DNA of 64,000 nt, taken from the NCBI RefSeq assembly GCF_030867095.1, contig NC_081835.1, positions 42,267,892 through 42,331,891 of the forward strand. Direction: 5' to 3'. This document shows positions 21,911 to 34,254 of this stretch, piece by piece. This DNA is from Alligator mississippiensis. Taxonomy: Eukaryota; Chordata; Crocodylia; Alligatoridae. Position 1 is the stretch's first letter; the number at the start of each line of letters is the position of its first letter. The translations under genes were made by a program, and so were the position numbers. The notes beneath the pieces are model-generated. The model saw nothing but the letters and a program-made list of their open reading frames with translations, was not told the origin of the DNA and made no database searches.

Positions 21911-24900
21911 TGAACTTGGATCATTTGGAAACTGAAGCTAGACAATGCCAGTGTCCTGCTTTTTAGGATTTATGCTCTAACTTATGTACAGAGCCTCGTA
22001 CCTGCCTTGCCAAAGCACAGTCTGCTGACCATACTCAGGAGCTGCTTAGCCTGCTGCATTATGTTTTACACAGCATATGAAGTAGGATCTCCAACTGTGC
22101 ATAAGTACCAAAACTTTCAGAAAAACTGCTGTTTGGGTGATAAAGTGAAATACGATTTTGCATGGTACAAAGCCTTCATCCCCAGGACCAGCAGAGCTTT
22201 GGCATCTGAGCATGTTTAGTCCTGCTTGGAAATGCTCCAGAGAGTGTAAGAATCTAAGACAGACCATGAGCATAAGCCTGGTTGAGGGCTGTGCACACTG
22301 CCTGGGATGACCACTGTCCAAGCTGGGAGATCATTGCAGTCAGCTGACCTAGCTCTCCCAGTGCCCCACTATGGCAGTCTGTTCAAAACAGGAGTAGCCT
22401 TTGGATCCCCTCTGGGCACTGCCAGCTTCTTCTACTTCCATAGTGGTCCCTGCCTCCAGGACTGTGCTGGTTGGATCCTGCCCTAGGCTGCTGTATAAGG
22501 AGTCACACAAATACCCAGATCTCTCAATTTTAGGGCAGATAAATGAGAGAAGAGGAGAGAGTCCAACAGAGGGTGACTGATGGCATAGGACAAGGTGGAT
22601 GGTAATGGTGGGGTAGGAAAGGGAGTGCAGGTCTAACTGTGTCTTAGCAACATACCTTCCCACCCCACTATACACACATACCTCTGGCCTACCGCAAACA
22701 TAGGACTCCAGTTGCTTCCCCAACATATACCAGGCCCGGGACTGTGCTTCTTCCCCATTATATCTAACTGAACTGGGGGAATTCATGTGTGGTCAGTAGC
22801 TAAAGTAAACACCTGCAATCCAAGTGTGTTGAAGCATTAAACCTGCTTTTGATGACACTAACCTCTCCTCCAGATATAGAGAGAATACTTTCCTTGGTTA
22901 CCTTCATTCCAGTCAGTTCAGTTCAATGACCAGTTTGTTCAAAGTAGAGAAACCAAGTGGGAATTGAAAAAAAGCAGGAAAGCTGATTGTCATCTTCCAA
23001 TCTGTGAATGAAAACTTCATCTGTGAGGCCAAGATCTACTAGTTCTAAAATCTTGGAGAACATCATGATCAGAAACAATCAGTGCAATCCACAAACTACA
23101 GAGATTATTTCACTCATTTTATAAATCAGTTAGTTTGAAATGCAGAATCTATTTTGAGAAACTAAGAGTTTTTCCTTATGTATGCAGCACATACAAGGAA
23201 GCTGTATTTAAGTAATAAAAAACAATTTGAAAATGCTGGTTTTCCGATTTTTTTAGTTGAATTCCAGTTTCCATCCAAAAGCAGCTTGACACAAGTCACA
23301 AGTATAAAATTAGTCATCTAGTAAATCAGGAATGTCATTCATCATTTTTAACATAAAATGTAAAACATAAGAAACTGAATAAATGTATGTTTGGCAATGC
23401 AATTGCTTAAATGTGCATATAGTGCATCCTTTTGGTTACCAGAGAAGTACCACATTTAGTGTAAAGGCTATATTTAGTTGCAAATCAACATGTTTTAAAG
23501 GTTACCAACCAATGAAAATAACCTTTTTTAAGGAAAATAACTGAAAGGTACAAATGCAAAACAAGATTAAAATGGATGATTTAAATCAGTTTCCAGCCTG
23601 CTGATTTAAATCAGCATTAATGCTGGGGATTTTAATTAGTTTGATTTAAATTAGTCCACCATAGCCCAAGGTGCTGTACCAGGCAGCACAGAAGAGACTT
23701 CGGTGCAAGAAATGTACCAGGGGGAGGCAAGGCATAACCCACTACCTGACAAGCAGCTGCTGCATTGGGTATGGCAATATGCTGGTTGATTCCTGTGCCC
23801 ACACTGTGCCCCATGCATCATGTTGTGAAACAACATGACACAGCCAGGGGCAGGAGAAGAACAGCAAGGATGGGAAATGAGGGAAAGGGCCAAGTGGGAG
23901 ACAGCATGGAGCAAGGAAGAGATATGGTGGAACTGAGTGATGCCAACATGCCCCAGAGTCAGACAGAGCTGTGCTTGGATCCTCAAGGATGCTATGGTCC
24001 AAAACACAGTGCTTCACAGGCACACTCATGGCAGCCAGTAGCAGACTGTGTGGGTCACACTGTTACCATACCTCATCACTCAGGCACCAGTTGTACACTT
24101 TGACATTGGTGCCATGGCACAGGAATTGGCCATGGCTCTTGGCATAGGCAGTTACTGTATCTTGGGTTACTGTAGCCCACATTTCAGAAACTGGCCACAT
24201 CCCATGGAACATGGGACATACCCTACAGCACACAAATTGCACTTGATAGCACTGACCATCCCCTGTTGGGCAGGCGTTCATCATCCTGTGGGGACTTTTC
24301 TTCTGTTGTGAGTGCCAGGGTGGATGGTGCATCTGCATTTTACCTGACACGGCATGAGTTGCTGGCAGTTATCATGGAGCATGCTGCCAGTACTACTGTA
24401 GATGACACTGTGCCTGTGGTAACTGAGGATCTGGGGAGGGTGCTGGGGACAACTTTTAGGGTGCCATTGTGCAGATGGAGCATGTGGCAGCACATGGGCA
24501 GTTACTGCAGGTGACATGCTATGTTCCTGGCACATGGCAGCTCCCTGCACATCCCACCTCCCTCATGCTTCACTGCCACTGGGCTCCCTGGGGTCCCAAG
24601 CCAGCTCATCCTCTAGGTCAGGCCTCCCCAGAGACCCAGCACAGGCACAGCCACTGCCCCAGTGCACTGCTTGCTTCCAAAGAGCTATGAAACCCATTTG
24701 ACACCCGGCAGCAGGACCTGCTGCTCCACGCTGCTAAACACACTACAGGGAGCCAAACCAAACCAAGGGAGAAAAACCCAACATGGAGGGTGTGTCTACC
24801 TGTCCAATTATATATGTACCTGAATTTTCTGCCTCTGTGAAGCTCTCACTGCTCCTCCTACTCCTTCACCAGACTTCCCCTGGCTTCACCTCCTGATCTC

Positions 24901-25774
24901 TTGTAGCAGCGTCTCCCTGGGCAGGATAACCTACCTCACCCCTGCCTCCACAGCTGAGGAGCAACAATCACTTTGCATGAACATACCCAAACCTCCAGTG
25001 TCTGCAACCAGCCCCTCAGGAAGGCTGGGGGCTGTGCTTGGTTCAAAGCCAAGTGGAGCTGGGTGCCCTGCACCGGGGCCTAGAACTCCTCACTCTATGT
25101 GTAAATCCTCAGGGCTCCTCTGGCAGTACCGAAAGGGAGGTGTGTGCTCATAATAGCAGAAACTGCTGTTCAGCTTGGAAGAAGGTGGGAAAAAGTAGGA
25201 GCTGATGGGGTGGCATCAGGGCTTGGGAGGAGCTGAGACTGTCCATGCAGGAGCAGGCAGCGTGCTGCAGCCATGCCCGTCACCAGCCACAGCCGTTCCA
25301 CAGGGCAGCAGCTGACCTGGACAGAGCAGCACCCACAGCCCTGCTCCTACTCCAGCAGGCTCCCTGACTCAGCTAGTCACTTCCCCATCACCAGCAATTT
25401 GGCTGTGTCCTTGAGCACCACACACAACAGCTTTTCTAGCCACACCAGGAACCCTGCACCCTGGGGGACAGGCATCACCTCTCCCGATAAGATCTGAGCT
25501 GCACAGGAAAGGCCAGGTTTGTCAAGGGACATCAGCCTCTAGTTCATATCTTGCTTGGACTGGAGTTGCTGGATTGCACCTCCCACTGTGGGAAGCAGGG
25601 ATGAGGAGGAGCTATGAGCTACCAGCACTGGATTCTTGGAGAGAGCACATGCCCATTGAGCACTTTGCAAATGCTGTCTGCTAACATCAACACAGCCCCT
25701 GCCAAGAGGCATCTTCTCTGCTTGACAGGGGGCACACATCAGTCTTGCATACTACTGGTGCTAAGCAAGGTACA
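21911..25774. other. Mostly unrecognised; AT-rich block at 22.9-23.65 kb
   Basis: 22960-23650 is AT-rich and ends with several GATTTAAATCAG-type motifs, which suggests an old DNA transposon end, but I could not pair its termini. The other ORFs, such as 145 codons on the minus strand at 22349-22786 and 118 codons at 23651-24007, show no domain. Confidence 0.35.
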
Positions 25775-26044
25775 CTTTGGAGCAGGGGTTGGCAAATATT
25801 CCAGCTGGAGGGCCACTTAATGAGTTTTCATGAGCTGTCGAGGGACACATAGGTGAAAATATAATTTAAAGAAATTATAGATACAAAACAATTGATATAC
25901 TAAAAATCAAACATCTACAATAATATATTTTAATTTATTGCAAAAAATAATTTTGCCTTGATTTATATTTTTTTGAGTAGTATCTCAAAATAGAGTCTTA
26001 CTCTTGTGTGGGGGGAGGGTGGGGTTGTGGGGAGGTAGGATACA

Positions 26045-26345
26045 TTGGTGATGTGTAGGGGGTGCACACAGGTGCATGTGCACCCCCTGAGCGTGGCAGT
26101 GTACCCCCTGCAAAAAGGCACTGCTGACGCTGCTGGCGGCACCTGTGGGCAGTCTGCTGCCAGTGGCATTTGTGGGTGGTCGCCAACCACTGACTGGAGC
26201 TCGCCACCTACCCCCTGCCAAAAGCGCTGTGGCCACCTGCAAAAACACCCTGCTTGCCACCACCACGCTCCCGCCACTGACAGCACTGCCGCCACCTACG
26301 GGAGCTCGCTGTGCCCCTCCAGCCTCCGGGGGTACGCAATGTTTG
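26045..26345 (+). repeat. GC-rich minisatellite-like repeat, copy 2
   Basis: Head GTGTAGGGGGTGCACACAGG with the same 10-bp stem GGGGGTGCAC / GTGCACCCCC as copy 1. Degenerate units with GCACCTGTGGGCAGTC follow, and the tail is ACGCAATGTTTGTG. Here it sits inside the hAT-type element. Confidence 0.7.
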
Positions 26346-26349
26346 TGGT

Positions 26350-26560
26350 AGGATGTGTGTGGGGGTCTGTATAGGTATGAATGGCGGTGGGTGTGTGGGT
26401 GTCTCTGTGGGTTGGTTGTGTGGATATATATGGAGTGGTTGTGTGTGGGGGGGTGTATTTGTGAGGGGATGAGCATGGGATTTGGGTGTGGGGGGTGTGT
26501 GGAGGGTGAATGTGTAGGGAATAGGTGTGCACGTATGTGTGGGGGGGCTGCCTACATTAG
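26350..26560. repeat. GT-rich low-complexity tract
   Basis: Irregular GTGTGG / GGGGTGT repeats over about 200 bp, with strong G richness on the plus strand. Confidence 0.7.
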
Positions 26561-27372
26561 GTCCCAGGAGCTGGGTGGGGGAGGAGGGAAGGGGGGTGGG
26601 GCAGAAGCACATGCAGCAGAGCTTTCCCAGGCAGCATGGTGCAGGTGCAGGTGCAGTCCAACCCTACCGCCCAACCACCATCCAGCCCACAGCAGCCCAT
26701 GCAGCACTCTGCATGGGGCAGAGCCCCACCCACTCCTGCCTGGAGTAGCTCATGCTGTGCTTCTGCCTGCACCTGCCCCACACTCAACAGGCAGCACTGC
26801 CCAGGTCGCAGCCAGCATGCACAGCTTCCCAGCAGGGCTGCTGCCACAGCCATCCATATACTACTTTGTTCCCCCCACCTCCAGCAGCTTCTTCTCCTCC
26901 TCCTCCTGCCCCTGCTGTACCGCTCAAGGCAAAAGGTAATGCAAATAAGATTTGGAGACATGCGCCGGGCAGGCAATGCCCAGCCAGGCAGGGGGGAAGC
27001 TGCAGCCAGGCAGCTCCTGCCCTAGTGGACAGGGCTCCAGTTCCTGGCTGCCTTCCAGCCACTCTGCCTGCCTAGCACAGTGCGCAGCCACCTGCAGGTG
27101 GTCAACTCGGGGAAAGCCACCAGGAGCTGGAGCTGAGACCTGTGCACTGGGGCAGAAGCCACCAGGCTGCTTCCAGCAGCTGCAACTGCACTGGGAGCAA
27201 CACTGATGGGAACCGTGCATGCTGGCCAAGGCCAAGGACATCACCAGGCATGGGAGGGAATGCAGCACGGGCTGGATACAATCGGTCGATGAACACTTGA
27301 CTCAACCATGGGCTGGATCCAAATGGTTGGCAAGCCAGATCTGGCCCATGGGCTGTATTTTGCCCACCCTTG

Positions 27373-27611
27373 CATTGGAGGGAAGACTGGGCTAGGGCCC
27401 CAGTGCTGGCTTTTTAAGGCCCGTTGGTTCTTCCCCCATCTGTGACTGACAGTCACTCCTAACAAACCCTGTGTCTTGCCTGCGCCCCGCATGGTGCTGT
27501 GTCCTGCTTCAGCTTCCCAGTGCTCCTGGAAGAGCAAATGAACAGGTCTGTGGACAAGCAAGTGCAAAGATTACCACATCAGTGTCAGTTTCCCCTTCAC
27601 AGATTTCACAT
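27373..27611. other. Short spacer before CR1-C
   Basis: About 240 bp between the hAT right end and the CR1-C 3' tail; nothing recognised. Confidence 0.35.
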
Positions 27612-27728
27612 TCATACATGTCATAGATTTCATAGACATTAGGGCTGGAAGGGACCTTGTAAGATCATTGGGTCCAGCCCCCTGCCCCAGGGGCAAGAAG
27701 GCAACTAGGGTCAAAGGATCCCAGCAAG

Positions 27729-30450
27729 TTAAGCATCTAAATGTTTCTTGAAAGTGTCCAGAGTAGGTGCTTGCACCACCTCTGGGGGAAGTCTGTTCCA
27801 GGCCTTGGGGGCTTGGGCAGTAAAGTATTTTTTACTTATGTCTAGCCGAAAACAGTCTTGCAGGAGTCTGTGACTGTTGGACTTTGTCATCCCCTGGGGT
27901 GCTTTGGTGAACAGGCATTCCCCCAGATCCTGATGCACACCCCTGATGTACTTATAGGTTGCTACCAAATCACCCCTGAGCCTGTGCTTCTCCAGGCTGA
28001 AGAGTCCCATAGCTCACAGTCCCTCTTCATAAGGCCTGTTCTCTTGCCCTCTGATCATGTGTGTGGCTCCCTCTAGACTCTTTCAAGCTTCTCCACATCC
28101 TTCCTAAATTTTGGAGCCCCAAATTGGATACAGTACTCCAGATGCAGCCTCACCAAGGCCAAGTACAGCAGGTGGATGACATCCTGGGGTCTTGCTCAAG
28201 ATGCATTGGTAGATGCAAGCCAGAGTTTTGTTCACTTTGCCAGCTGTGGTGTGGCATTGGTAGCTCATATTCATCTTGTGGTCAATCATAACCCCCAAGT
28301 CTCTTTCGGTCATGGTGCTAGTGAATGTAGCATTGTCGAGCCTATAAGTGTGATGTGGGGTTTTTTTCCCCCGAGGTGGAGCACCTTGCATTTCTCCATA
28401 TTGAATGCCATCAGGTTTTCATCCGCTCACTTTGCAAGCCTATTGAGGTTGGCCTGGATCACCAGTCTATTCTTAAGTGTGGACACTCTTTCCAAAGTTT
28501 GGTGTCATAGGCAAACTTGCTCAGTCCACTTTTGACACCAGTGTCCAAATCGTTTATGAAGACATTAACAAGTACAGGTCCAAGAACGGAGCCTTGGGGA
28601 ATGCCACTAGTCACTGAGTGCCATGTTGATTTGGTTCTGTTAACTACCACTCTCTGGGCCCAACCTTGAAGCCAGTTCCCCAGCCATTGCACTGTGGAGT
28701 GGTCAAGGCTGCAGTTGCCCAATTTTTCCATGAGGACATCATGGGACACCAGGTCAAAGGCTTTTTTAAAGGCCAAATATATGACATCAACCTCTTTCCT
28801 TTTGTCCAGGTGATATGTCACCTGGTCATAGAAGGAAATGAGATTGGTCAAGGAAGACCTACCTGCAACAAACCCATGCTGTCTATCCCTTAAAATGTTG
28901 CCTCTGTTAGCCTGTCAAGAATGGGGTTTTTTTATACTTTTTTCCAAGATCTTTCCAGGGTTTGAGGTCAAACTGATTTCCCTGTAGTTTCCCAGGTCTT
29001 CTTTCCTCCCTTTCTTCAAGATGGGCACCACATTGGCTCTCTTCCAATCTTCAGGTACTTTGCCTGAGCACCACAAGTTCTCAAATACCCTTGCCAGCAG
29101 CTGTGCTATGATGTCTGCCAGTTACTATAGCACACTTGGGTGCAACCTATCCAGACCAACTGATTTCTGGGGGGTCCAGTCTCTCAAGGTGCTCCCTCAC
29201 AAGATCCATGCCAATGCTGGGCGTATATTCATCCTCACCCTGGTCATCCCGCATCATGTTAGACAGGGTGATCCCTTTGGGTTGGTGAAAAACTGATGCA
29301 AAGTCATCATTAAGCAGATTGCTTTTCCTTGGATGTCAGTAGTCAGCTTCTGCAGCTCATTTAGCAGGGGTCCAATGTTGCCCTTGTTTTTCTTTTGACT
29401 CCCCATATATCTGAAAAAGGCCTTTTTATTGTCCTTGATTTGTGTAGCCAGACAGAGTTCAGTTGCGGCCTTGGCTTTTCTAGTTTGCTCCCTGCAGGTG
29501 CAGAACAGTGCAGTATACTCCTCCTTAGTGACGTTTCCTGTCTTCCATCCTTTATGCACCTCTCTTTTTAGATGTAGGAGGTCCATGAGTTCCCTGTTGA
29601 GCCAAGGGAGTTGTTGAGCCCTTTTACCACCTTTCCTACAGGTTCGGATGGACTCCCCTTGTGCTTCTAGGATCACTTGCTTAAGGAGCAACCACTCATC
29701 CTGAACTCCCCTCCCTGTGAAATCATGGCCTCTAAGGACCTCAAGAACAAGCCTCCTGAGCTTATGAAAGTCAGCTTTCCTAAATCAAGGACTACTGCAT
29801 TGCTGACTGACTTGCCTGCTTTGCTATGGATAGTGAAAGTGATCAACTCGTGGTCACTGTCACCCAGCTGGCCTTCGATTCTTAGGTCACTGATTAGATC
29901 ATCCCCTTTAGGATGATCCAGGTCCAGCAGCACCTTGCTTCTTGTCAGCCCATAAACTTCTTGAAACTTCTTGCTCATCCACGCATGTAAGGAAGCTTTG
30001 TGACCAATTGGATTTGGCCGAGTGCTCATCCCATGAGATATCCGGGTAGTTGAAGTCTCCCATGATGACCATGCACCAAGAGTGTGCAGCTTTGGCCAGT
30101 TCCCTGGCAAATTCTTGGTCAAGCATTTGTTCCTGGTTTGGAGATGTGTAGTAGACTTCTACCATTGTATCCCCTTCACTATGTTCCCCTTGTATTCTAA
30201 CCCAAGGGTCTCCAGTCATCTTCCTTGGGTGCCAATCTCAGCTTGTAGGGACATGTAACTCTATTTCACATAGAGAGCTGCACCCCTGCCCCTTTTTACT
30301 TTTAGCATGATCTCTCCTGTACAGGGTATAGCCATTTATTCTGGTAGTCCAGTCATAGGAGATGTCCCACCAGGTCTCTGTGATCCCTATGAGATTGTAG
30401 TCATTTTTGTTCAGCAGACGGACCAGTTCCTCCTGTTTATTAGTGTACAG
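27729..30450 (-). pseudogene. CR1-C ORF2 remnant with lost catalytic residues
   Basis: Fragmented ORF2. The endonuclease part shows the SDITETWWDI-like start near 30400, MGDFNYPDISW (30219-29908 frame) and QLGDSDHELITF. The RT segment 28851-28459 has motif A as [10 protein letters not shown], where the catalytic Asp of LDF is Ala (residue 27), a good motif [11 protein letters not shown], and motif C as FAYDTKL, where the first Asp of FADD is Tyr. Two of the three catalytic Asp residues are therefore gone as well as the frame. The C-terminal piece (28010-27729) ends with FRLDISKKYFTAQAPKAWN and a stop before the 3' UTR. This copy cannot encode active enzyme. Confidence 0.88.
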
Positions 30451-31025
30451 TGTGTGCCATTGGAGACCCTAGGCTTCCTTGTACTCATGGAGAAGCTCTG
30501 TTCCTGGGCTAGGGTAGGAGTGGGTTCCCTTGAGTGTCCTAACCTGCTGGTTTTGTGGTTGATGCTTGGTGAGCTTGCTCTAGTGGTTGTCTGCCCATCA
30601 CCCAGTGAGCTTAGTTCAAAGCCCAGTCCAGCAGGCCAGCCATTCTGGCTGACAAGAGCTTCTTCCCCAGTGAGGCAGAGGCCATCTCTTCCCCAGAGAC
30701 CACTGCCTCTCTCTCCGAAGAGCGGACTGTGGTTGTAAAAGCCGAAGCCTTCACAGTGGCACCAGCACTGCAGTCTTCTGTTTACTGCCTCGATTCGTCT
30801 CTCCCTCCTCTGCCTGTGACCCGTAACTGGAAGGATCAAGGAAAAAAACACCTGTGCCCCCAACTCCCTGAGCCCCACTCCCAGAGCCCTGTAGCCACTC
30901 ATGACCCGGCTGGGATTGCTCCGAACCATGTCATTTGTGCCCACATGGATAAGGAGCATGGTAGTGCATAGTATCAGATGGGGACACTGGGGGCAGCAAG
31001 ATGTGGCAGAAAAGCATGAACACAA
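30411..31025 (-). pseudogene. CR1-C ORF1 remnant: SGNH-type esterase domain
   Basis: A 204-codon frame resembling the esterase domain found in ORF1 of CR1 elements, an SGNH-hydrolase fold thought to help membrane or RNP interactions. Seen: LLIHVGTNDM (GTND at residues 29-32, the block III oxyanion Asn), a helix-rich middle with EVNRRL-like sequence (IEAVNRRLQ), then GFGFYNHS and GRDGLCLT at 112-119. In the family the last block is DxxH, usually DGLHLT; here the catalytic His is Cys117, so the active site is broken. The N-terminal block with the nucleophile Ser is not in this frame. After about residue 130 the frame runs into the ORF1/ORF2 junction. Confidence 0.72.
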
Positions 31026-31100
31026 TGCTCCCCACTCCTAGCCCCAGGTTCTTGCTACTGGGCCAGCCAGGAGTCTTCTCTGAGGGTTTGCTATAGGTCC

Positions 31101-32089
31101 AGGAGAGCTGATCTTTGCTAGTCTGCTCTGAAACTAACTGGGCAGCCCCTGGCACTGGGCTCCACAAGCTGTGCCACTTGCTCACATCCTCTTCCCCAGA
31201 GCCCTGCACTGGTACTTTACTCAGAAAAGCACAAGCAACGCTCCTCATGCTGCCACACGCCAAAGGCTATCATCAGCTTTTCCCAGGTGACATGAAGCAG
31301 CTCCTCCTCTCCTGAGGCTGCTGGCTGCAACACTGCCCTCTCCCAGGATGAACAGGAGACTGGCACTGAGGGTGCCAGTTCTCCAACTGGTCATAGTGCT
31401 GGCAGGTTTGTCTATCCCATCTGACCTGTCATACAGAAGGTAAATATCCCCTTGCCCTTCATTTGTCCAGCCAACAATTGCAGCTCTTACACATCCCAGT
31501 CTAGGCAGCTGAGGTCCATGGGGATTTCTTACACAGCCTTCCCCACACCCAACTTCTGGGAAGTTTTTCATCTCCTCATGACTGCAGCTGCTCAGAAGCA
31601 GAGCTTCCACCTCAGGGGGGCTCCAATATTTCCAGGTTGGTTTTAATCCAGGGACAAACTAAAACTGAGCAATAAGAAAACTGAGATGGCAGGAAACATT
31701 TCCCCTCAGAAACATGCGACCGCAGGATAAGGACATTTTTGATCAGAATGAAACGTTTTGACATCTTGAGCGGGAATGTTTGCATGGTGCCATCAACACT
31801 CAGCTCAGAATGACGGTTGATGGCAAGGTTGACTTGAAGAGAAGAATGTTGGTGTGAATGTCTCAAACAGTGTTGATTCGCACAGCTTTGGACAGGACCA
31901 GCTGGCACACACGGAACCTTGACTAGCCCCAAAGGGTATCATTCTTGTTCCTGAAGGTAAACACCAAACACATGCAGGTCTTGCCTCCTAGTGATGGCTT
32001 TAACAAAGTCTACTTGGCCATAGTTTCCCGGTGGAGTCACTGCCATAATGAATATCTAAGCAATGAACTGCAGGTAACAGCACCTATTT
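31101..32089. other. Unrecognised; possibly the 5' part of CR1-C
   Basis: Minus frames at 31610-31245 and 31263-30931 lie directly upstream of the ORF1 esterase and could be decayed ORF1 N-terminus. No motif confirms it. Nothing else recognised. Confidence 0.3.
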
Positions 32090-32312
32090 CCTACAGTGCT
32101 TTACCTCTGCTGATTACAAAGCGCTTTCCAAAGTAGGGTATGTGGGGGTGGGGGCAGGGGTGTTGTTAGGCCTACTTCATGGATGGGTAAACTGAGGTAC
32201 AAATATGCAAAGGGTGTTTCCCAAGAGAACCAAGCAGGTAAAAGCCAGCAATAGAATTCAGGTCTCCTGAGTTCCAGTCTAGTGCACTATCTGCTAAGCT
32301 ACGCTGTAACAA
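32090..32312 (-). mobile_element. MIR SINE, nearly full length
   Basis: Reverse orientation. Seen in order: GATTACAAAGCGCTTTCCAA, TTCATGGATGGGTAAACTGA, then a stretch with AAGCAGGTAAAAGCCAGCAA, GAATTCAGGTCTCCTGAGTT and AGTGCACTATCTGCTAAGC. This covers tail, core and tRNA-like head. Confidence 0.75.
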
Positions 32313-34250
32313 ACTGAGGGCAAGGGGATATTTACCTTCTGTATGGCAGGTCAGATGGGAGTTGAACCTGCAACCATTTGCCCACAAGTTATGACACTTT
32401 CCACTGCTATAGGCCACTGCTGGGGTGGGGTGTGGTTTGCAGGTCTATGTAGGGTGGGTCACACTTGTACAAGGTAAGAGTGGTGTTTATGCTGGCATTG
32501 CAGAGGACAGATCTGCTCCAAACAGCTATTTCACCCGTGTTGTCTTGACAGATTCCATGTACTGAACAGACTTGGGCCTGTGCTCAGTTCAGGACGGAGC
32601 CCTGGCTTACCCAACACACACACATACACACACATACCTGTCACCAGTGGTGAACCTAGTGATCTTTGCCCATCATGCTCCAAGCCAGTCCCAGCCAATA
32701 TCCCCGTATGTTGCTAAGCAGTGTGGCACCTCAAGATGCTCTCAGGCAGCAGGGAAGTTATGGATATTTCATAGGCCCAGGAGGTGTTATTTCCCAGGCC
32801 CAGACAGGCAAAAAACTTAAGCTTAGACTACAGGGACAGCACAGGAGTTGGTGGTGACAGCACTGGGTACAATGCCTGATTCATCACACCAGTATAAAGC
32901 CATAGCTAGCTCTGCAGGTGGTGCCTGCCTCCCACTCTTCCCATTAGACACTTTCCTCCTCTGCTTGGGCTGGAGTGGCATGATTGTAACAGGCTGTAGC
33001 CTAGGAGAAGCAGGATCTGCAGGGTCCCAGGGCAGTTAATGTTTAACTCCAGTCATGGCCCAAATTCAGGCCTCCTGATAACATAATGCTGGGTGCCTTG
33101 ATAATGCAGGAAAACAAATGCACTGGGTGTCTGGGAGGAGACCCCCTAATCTGTCTGTGGCTTCAGTAAAGTGTTCATCCCTTTACTAGGGACAGCATTA
33201 GGGTTGTGCAAACCATGTGATAGCACAGAGCTCCAAGCTAGTCAGGGGTCCTTGTTTCACTAGATGCCACAAAACTGACTAGCAGCACTCCATTTCATGG
33301 CTGCTATTAGCATGATTTTCTAAGAAAGTGTCGGGGTCCTATATTGAACCTTACAATAGCTCCCCAGAAAGTAAACTCTGCCTCTGCATTGCAAACTCGG
33401 ACATGGGCAAAACATAGAGGGGCTAGACAGGCCAACCCTAGGATGAATGCAAGTGCTGCCAGACTCAACCATTCACAAAGCACCAGGCATTGAAATGTTG
33501 CCACCACCTTAAAATCCAAGGGATTGTTTAAAAATAAGAAGATCCAGGCTCTTCATTTGTCACATGTCTTTCACACTTTACCGGCTCCTTTTTTGCAGGT
33601 CCTCTGTATGAGCATGATTGAAGCTTGCATTGTATTTTAAGAGGAAATTTGCGATTCTCAGGGGATCACTGCTTCAGGAGCTGGAAAACAACCAAAGATA
33701 GCAAGACTCCTGCTAAAATCACAGTAAGCAGCTCAAAGACCATGCAAGCCATTTCTGTCACCACAGCGAAGATGTGCTAGAACTAAGGCTGGGAGCTTTC
33801 TGCTGTAATGTTCAGAGTGGGCAGCATCTGTAATTATGGCTACAAGTTTATTTCTCCAGGAACTATACATTTAACACTTCCCACACTCTGAGACGACATG
33901 CACCATCAATTCCATCTTCATTGCTTCCAGGTGCTTAAGTCCTGTTCAAGGAGATGTATGTATGAACACAGCACATATTGCAGGCCATGCATGGGGCCAG
34001 TGGTTAGTTAAAGGCCAAATGAATGCCTTTAACCTAATCTGATCGGATGAACTGTGGCATGGAAGGTTAAATGGGCTAGTCATGGTGGTCACCATGGATG
34101 GAGGCCTGGGTTTGTCTGGTTCAGGGGGAGGGGGCAATTGCTACATGTGGGATGGCAGGGATCTAACCTGGCCACACAACCCAGCACAGCTTGGGGTGGC
34201 CCAGGAAATTTTCTTAGCTATATTAGTTTCAGCAGAGGGTCTAGCAACGT
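32313..34250. other. Unrecognised; short CA run
   Basis: A short interrupted CA repeat lies at 32612-32637. Other frames are short. No repeat, exon or RNA gene recognised in the remaining 1.9 kb. Confidence 0.35.
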
Positions 34251-34254
34251 ATGT

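Larger units (their letters stand above)
25783..27372. mobile_element. hAT-type element, 1590 bp, with GC-rich interior
   Basis: The left end CAGGGGTTGGCAAATA matches the reverse complement of the right end, CAAGGGTGGGCAAAATA. The flanks are CTTTGGAG (25775-25782) and CATTGGAG (27373-27380), an 8-bp target duplication with one difference. The left 220 bp and right 130 bp are homologous to the two ends of the element at 56887-62174, which supports both boundaries. The interior holds copy 2 of the minisatellite-like repeat and GT-rich and GC-rich tracts. I see no transposase, so it moved in trans. Open frames such as 26355-26939 are compositional. Confidence 0.75.
27612..31100 (-). mobile_element. 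CR1 LINE copy C with ORF1 esterase region
   Basis: Minus-strand CR1. The 3' end near 27612-27640 shows TCATAGATTTCATAGAC. Reading upstream come the RT C-terminus (28010-27729 and 28391-28104), the RT core (28851-28459), the linker (29691-29254), the endonuclease (30450 down to about 29673 in several frames) and then ORF1 (31025-30411). It is the only copy here that extends clearly into ORF1. Many frameshifts make it older than CR1-B. The true 5' end may reach about 31.6 kb, where frames with weak CR1-like character continue, but I cannot confirm that. Confidence 0.88.

Noticed and set aside
22960..23650. An AT-rich DNA transposon ending in GATTTAAATC motifs
   Set aside because: Suggestive, but no terminal inverted repeats or target duplication could be paired.
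26355..26939. 194-codon plus-strand frame with Cys/Gly repeats
   Set aside because: It begins in GT-rich low-complexity DNA and lies in the GC-rich interior of a hAT element. Frames are equally long on the other strand.
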